Positions 8,201 through 10,468 of a stretch of 10,468 bases of DNA are shown here, in pieces. How positions within the stretch are numbered: position 1 is the stretch's first letter; every line of letters begins with the position of its first letter. Location: positions 1-10,468 of the forward strand of contig JAOZQX010000023.1 of assembly GCA_029931995.1 (NCBI GenBank). The letters are read 5' to 3'. Position numbers and translations under genes: made by a program. Source of the DNA: Bacteroidales bacterium. GTDB lineage: Bacteria > Bacteroidota > Bacteroidia > Bacteroidales > GCA-2711565. Below the pieces are notes generated by a model, which worked only from the letters and a program-made list of their open reading frames with translations, was not told where the DNA came from and made no database searches.

Positions 8201-8553
8201 TCTGGTGTAAAACCATTGGGATATTCTCCGGTAGAATAAAAAGTAATGCGTGTGGCTTTACCTCCGCTTGCAGGAATTGTGAAAATATCGAAATTCCCAA
8301 AACGATTTGATGCAAAAGCAATGGTTTTACTATCGGGCGACCAAACCGGACGAAAATCGTAGGCTTCGTGAGCGGTTAAAATTTTTGCTTCGCCTCCCTC
8401 ACTTGAAACAGAATATAAATCACCTTTGTAAGAAAATACAATGGTTGACCCATCAGGTGAGATGGAGGGGTATCTCATCCATAAAGGGTTTGCTATAACA
8501 CTTTGAGCCGCTATTAAAAAAACAGCTACAAAAAGATAGTTCTTAAATTTCAT
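5287..8553 (-). CDS. Exported Tricorn-type protease (S41 family) with PD40 propellers and PDZ domain
   Basis: This 1088-residue protein has a cleavable signal peptide (MKFKNYLF..., cleavage likely after Ala21), so it should act in the periplasm. Residues ~25-550 are two PD40 propeller regions with repeat cores such as SISPDGSTIVFS, WSPDSKTIAFASNR, VSPDGKEIAFIV, FSPDGRNLLYASER and WSPDGKWFLIDF. A highly charged Lys/Asp/Glu insert covers ~560-602, followed by the last propeller strands. A Tricorn core domain follows (~710-780), then a PDZ-like region (~790-875) and the tail-specific (S41) protease domain (~900-1060). The probable catalytic residues by family comparison are His775 (ASHTGGG), Ser993 (GNYSDAHTFP) with Asp994 behind it, and Glu1050 (ALENQEVVPD). 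Tricorn cuts oligopeptides into short peptides. Length and order match archaeal Tricorn (about 1070 residues). It is transcribed alone from the divergent region and ended by the hairpin at 5239-5278. Confidence 0.93.
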   Translation of the reverse strand: MKFKNYLFVAVFLIAAQSVIANPLWMRYPSISPDGSTIVFSYKGDLYSVSSEGGEAKILTAHEAYDFRPVWSPDSKTIAFASNRFGNFDIFTIPASGGKATRITFYSTGEYPNGFTPDGKHILYSSLIQDNPLNVEYPARTLDELYMIPTNGGREKQVLSTPAQFAKYNTAGDKIIYQDCKALENQWRKHNIQGFARDIWMYDSNSGSHTKLTTFKGDDRWPVFANADKDIFYLSEQFGDFNVCKFSLNDPTNITQLTHFENHPVRFLSIADNGTLCFGYHGELYTLQEGQEAKKVEVSLILDDKENDTKFMRLTSGATEMNVSPDGKEIAFIVRGEIFVTSVEYNTTKRITNTSEQERSVSFSPDGRNLLYASERNGSWNLYQTKIVRDEELNFSKSTLLEEEEILITNKETYQPTYSPDGKEIAYLEERIILKVINLKNKGIRTIIKGDYNYSYTDGDQHYDWSPDGKWFLIDFTEMPRWPYTDIILVDAQGQKNIVNLTQSGYGDGNGKWMMDGKMMIWSTSRHGMRNHGSWGAESDVYGMYFTQDAYDRSLLNKEEFELLKEQEKAEKDKKKKEEKDDEKDKKSKKDKKDSKAKEDKSIKIDLLNIEDRKRRLTIHSSRLSDIILSNDGEDLYYLSRFEGGFDLWVNHLRENKTSLVTKLRGGGGGLQFDKKGKYLFLMNSNRIIRIDPKSKKQKSISYRAEFNLDQTAEKEYIFEHLWRQIKKKFYDENMHGLDWDFYKKEYEKFIPYINNNFDFAEMYSEMLGELNASHTGGGYRFRDPNGDQTATFGIFRDWNYTGNGIKILEIIDKGPFNNATTKVKAGCIIEKINGNTLLANESFYPYLNHQSGKPVLISVFNPTTEERWEEIVKPIGIRTESNLLYQRWVKIRRKQTEELSGGRLGYVHVKTMNSTSYREVYSEILGRNLTKEALIVDTRFNNGGWLHNDLVTLLGGKEYIKFQGRNTEIMGGEPLDKWYKPSAIIVNEGNYSDAHTFPYAYKALGIGKIIGMPVPGTSTSVWWETLQDRSLYFGMPQVKNMSLDGKALENQEVVPDYIIDNLPDVAVTGRDQQLEKAVEVLLEELDK

Positions 8554-8587
8554 AATTTGATTTTTAATGATTAGATAATATTAGTCG

Positions 8588-8595
8588 CAAAAATA
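8588..8595 (-). promoter_or_regulatory. Candidate -7 promoter box for the Tricorn-like gene
   Basis: The minus strand reads TATTTTTG here, an exact match to the Bacteroidota -7 element TAnnTTTG, 34 bases upstream of the ATG at 8553. I see no TTG/TTTG at the expected upstream distance, so this is half a promoter by sequence. Position in a divergent intergenic region supports it. Confidence 0.35.
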
Positions 8596-8624
8596 AACAG
8601 ATTATTACTTATTGCTTGTTTTTA

Positions 8625-8658
8625 TTTGTCTGATTTGTAGATGAAACCCTTACTTTTG
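8625..8658 (+). promoter_or_regulatory. Candidate promoter for the U32 protein / PHP phosphatase operon
   Basis: TACTTTTG (8651-8658) matches the Bacteroidota -7 consensus TAnnTTTG exactly, and TTTG at 8625-8628 lies 22 bases upstream as a possible -33 box. The ATG is 17 bases after the -7 element, so the leader would be about 10 bases. The 122-base region between the two divergent starts holds nothing else I can identify. Confidence 0.5.
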
Positions 8659-8675
8659 TATAAAATTTCGAAAAT

Positions 8676-9932
8676 ATGACTGCAAAAGATGTGGAAATAA
8701 TGGCTCCGGTTGGTTCGTACGAATCATTAACGGCTGCAATTCAGGGAGGTGCCGATTCGGTTTATTTTGGGATTGAGCAACTGAATATGCGTTCCAAATC
8801 TTCCAATAATTTTACGCTGAACGATCTTGTTACAATTTCTGATATCTGTAAAAAAAATAAAATTCGAACTTATATAACTCTCAATACTGTTATTTATGAT
8901 AACGAATTGCCTTTGATGCAATCTATTGTTGATGCGGCAAAAAAAAATGAGATTACGGCAATTATTGCTTCCGACCAAAGTGTAATTCAATATGCCAATG
9001 AAGTTGGAATGGAAATTCATATGTCAACTCAAACCAATATAACCAATATTGGTGCGGTAAAATATTATGCTCATTTTGCTGATGTAATGGTAACTGCCCG
9101 AGAGCTTAATTTGAAACAGGTGAAGGCCATTACCGATGCAATAATTAAAGAAAATATTACGGGACCTTCGGGCAATTTAATTCAAATAGAAGTTTTTGCA
9201 CACGGAGCTTTATGCATGGCTGTTTCGGGTAAGTGTTATTTAAGTTTAGATACTATGAATTCGTCTGCAAATCGTGGTGCTTGTTTGCAGGTGTGCCGCA
9301 GACCATATCAGGTGAAGGATAAAGATGGGGGTATTGAACTGGAGGTTGATAATGAATACATCATGTCGCCCAAAGATTTAAATACGATTTCGTTTATAGA
9401 TAAAATTTTAAAAGCAGGAGTAAGTGTTTTAAAAATTGAAGGTCGGGGGCGTTCTCCCGAGTATGTAAAAACAGTAGTTGAATGTTATCGAGAAGCAGTA
9501 AATGCATATTTTGAAAATAATTTTACGGAAGAGAATATTGAAAAATGGAACCAAAAGCTTGGATCGGTTTATAATCGTGGTTTTTGGGATGGCTATTATT
9601 TAGGCCGAACATTGGGCGAATGGACTGAGAAGTACGGCTCACAAGCTAGCAAGCGCAAAATTTATGTTGGTAAAATCACAAATTATTTTACAAAATTAGG
9701 TGTTGCCGAAGTAAAAATGGAAACCCAAAATATGGCGGTAGGAGAGGAGATTAAAATAATTGGACCCACTACCGGTGTTTATGAAGATAAGCTTACTGAG
9801 ATTAGAGTAGAATTGGAAAAAGTAGAAAAAACTCAAAAAGGCGAAGTATGCTCTATTCCGGTGAAAAGTGTAATTCGTAGAGGTGATAAAGTTTATAAAG
9901 TAGTTGATGTTGATCCGGTTTTTGATGATTAG
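8676..9932 (+). CDS. U32-family Fe-S protein, TrhP/YegQ-like (probable tRNA hydroxylation)
   Basis: The protein has 418 residues and no signal peptide. Its centre, EVFAHGALCMAVSGKCYLS (172-190), fits the U32 signature E-x-F-x2-G-[SA]-[LIVM]-C-x4-G-x-C-x-[LIVM]-S exactly. Cys180 and Cys187 there, plus Cys203 and Cys207 (NRGACLQVCRRPY), are the four cysteines expected to hold a 4Fe-4S cluster in this family. The N-terminal half is barrel-like (IMAPVGSYESLTAAIQGGAD; MEIHMSTQTN). KIEGRGRSPEYV (253-264) is another family block, and a small beta domain ends the protein. Although annotated as 'peptidase U32', characterised relatives are hydroxylases: TrhP/YegQ makes 5-hydroxyuridine at tRNA position 34, RlhA acts on 23S rRNA, UbiU/UbiV on ubiquinone. 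Length (about 420-450) and motif spacing favour TrhP, but paralogues are common, so I give no symbol. The next gene follows after 3 bases. Confidence 0.9.
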   Translation: MTAKDVEIMAPVGSYESLTAAIQGGADSVYFGIEQLNMRSKSSNNFTLNDLVTISDICKKNKIRTYITLNTVIYDNELPLMQSIVDAAKKNEITAIIASDQSVIQYANEVGMEIHMSTQTNITNIGAVKYYAHFADVMVTARELNLKQVKAITDAIIKENITGPSGNLIQIEVFAHGALCMAVSGKCYLSLDTMNSSANRGACLQVCRRPYQVKDKDGGIELEVDNEYIMSPKDLNTISFIDKILKAGVSVLKIEGRGRSPEYVKTVVECYREAVNAYFENNFTEENIEKWNQKLGSVYNRGFWDGYYLGRTLGEWTEKYGSQASKRKIYVGKITNYFTKLGVAEVKMETQNMAVGEEIKIIGPTTGVYEDKLTEIRVELEKVEKTQKGEVCSIPVKSVIRRGDKVYKVVDVDPVFDD

Positions 9933-9935
9933 AAA

Positions 9936-10468
9936 ATGAAATTATTTAATTTGCACACCCATACGAATTATTGCGATGGAAAAGAACCCCCTGAAGATTA
10001 TGTAAAAAAAGCCATTGAGCTTGGTTTTCAGTCATTAGGTTTTTCCGGACACGCACCTCTTCCTTTCGAAAATGGTTTTTCGATACCTGAAGGTGAACTT
10101 CATTTTTATGCGATGGAGATTCGTGATTTGCAGGAAAAATATAAAGATCAGATTGAAATTTATCTTGCCCTCGAATTTGATTATATTCCTGAAATACTAG
10201 ACGATTTCTCCGTTTTTTCTGAGCAGATTAATCTGGATTATATTATTGGATCGGTGCATTTAGTTCGGAATCCGGATAATGGAAAACTTTGGTTTACAGA
10301 TGGGCCGAAGATGGAAACTTATGACAATGGTTTGAAAGATGTTTTTGACAATGATATTCGCAAAGCAGTTACTGCTTTTTACCACCAAAGCAATCAAATG
10401 ATTGAAACACAAAAACCGGATATTGTTGGTCATCTGGACAAAATAAAAATGCATAATAAAAACCGATT
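9936..10468 (+). CDS. PHP-family phosphatase, histidinol-phosphatase (HisJ/HisK)-like, 3' end cut
   Basis: The gene opens at the ATG three bases after the U32 stop and runs off the window after 177 codons; family members have about 260-280 residues, so roughly a third is missing. The PHP metal-site motifs are visible: HTHTNYCDGK (His7, His9, Asp14), GFSGHAPLP (His39), LALEFDYIP (Glu80), YIIGSVHLV (His108) and IVGHLDKIK (His166, Asp168). This set and the SGHAPLPF segment are typical of the PHP-type histidinol-phosphatase, which removes phosphate from L-histidinol phosphate in histidine synthesis. Other PHP phosphatases share the motifs and no other his gene is visible, so the substrate is uncertain. 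Translation is probably coupled to the U32 gene through the very short gap. Confidence 0.9.
   Translation, partial: MKLFNLHTHTNYCDGKEPPEDYVKKAIELGFQSLGFSGHAPLPFENGFSIPEGELHFYAMEIRDLQEKYKDQIEIYLALEFDYIPEILDDFSVFSEQINLDYIIGSVHLVRNPDNGKLWFTDGPKMETYDNGLKDVFDNDIRKAVTAFYHQSNQMIETQKPDIVGHLDKIKMHNKNR

Noticed and set aside
5287..8553. The Tricorn-like gene as two fused or frameshifted genes, because of the low-complexity stretch
   Set aside because: The frame is continuous, the propeller repeats resume after the insert, and total length and domain order match known Tricorn proteins.
8727..9020. A 97-codon minus-strand frame opposite the start of the U32 gene
   Set aside because: The plus-strand frame is an intact, well-conserved family member; the opposite frame has no motif and ends in the middle of that gene.

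Overview
The window is A+T-rich and looks chromosomal, from a member of the Bacteroidota, most likely a Bacteroidia/Marinilabiliales-type organism. This is an inference from several things together: start codons preceded by A/T-rich leaders without a Shine-Dalgarno sequence, promoter-like boxes of the Bacteroidota type (TAnnTTTG), exported lipoproteins with PD40 beta-propellers, an exported Tricorn homologue and an exported M3 peptidase. I saw no tRNA, rRNA, CRISPR array, insertion sequence or phage gene. I found no broken gene inside the window; only the two edge genes are cut.

Left block (1-2444, plus strand). The tail of a PD40/TolB-like propeller protein is followed after 18 bases by a lipoprotein of the C45 (acyltransferase/hydrolase) Ntn-hydrolase family. 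A second PD40-propeller surface or periplasmic protein starts 2 bases later. The spacing suggests one operon encoding an envelope hydrolase flanked by propeller proteins.

Middle block (2441-8553, minus strand). Read in its own direction, this starts with a 1088-residue exported Tricorn-type S41 protease and a strong terminator. A small cysteine-containing protein and an exported M3 peptidyl-dipeptidase (Dcp-like) follow, 26 bases apart, and then a second terminator. The last gene is a single-domain cupin resembling KdgF. Its stop codon overlaps the stop of the plus-strand propeller gene. Tricorn and Dcp together suggest stepwise peptide degradation in the periplasm (inference).

Right block (8676-end, plus strand). 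A divergent 122-base intergenic region carries promoter-like boxes on both strands. A U32-family Fe-S protein (TrhP/YegQ group, likely tRNA hydroxylation) follows, and after 3 bases a PHP-family phosphatase (histidinol-phosphatase-like) that runs off the window end.

Most of the window is recognisable housekeeping or envelope biology. I do not see strong evidence of a new defence or mobile system. The points most worth a second look are the lipid-anchored C45 hydrolase and its propeller neighbours, the Tricorn/Dcp pairing with an uncharacterised small Cys protein between them, and a promoter candidate that overlaps a terminator.
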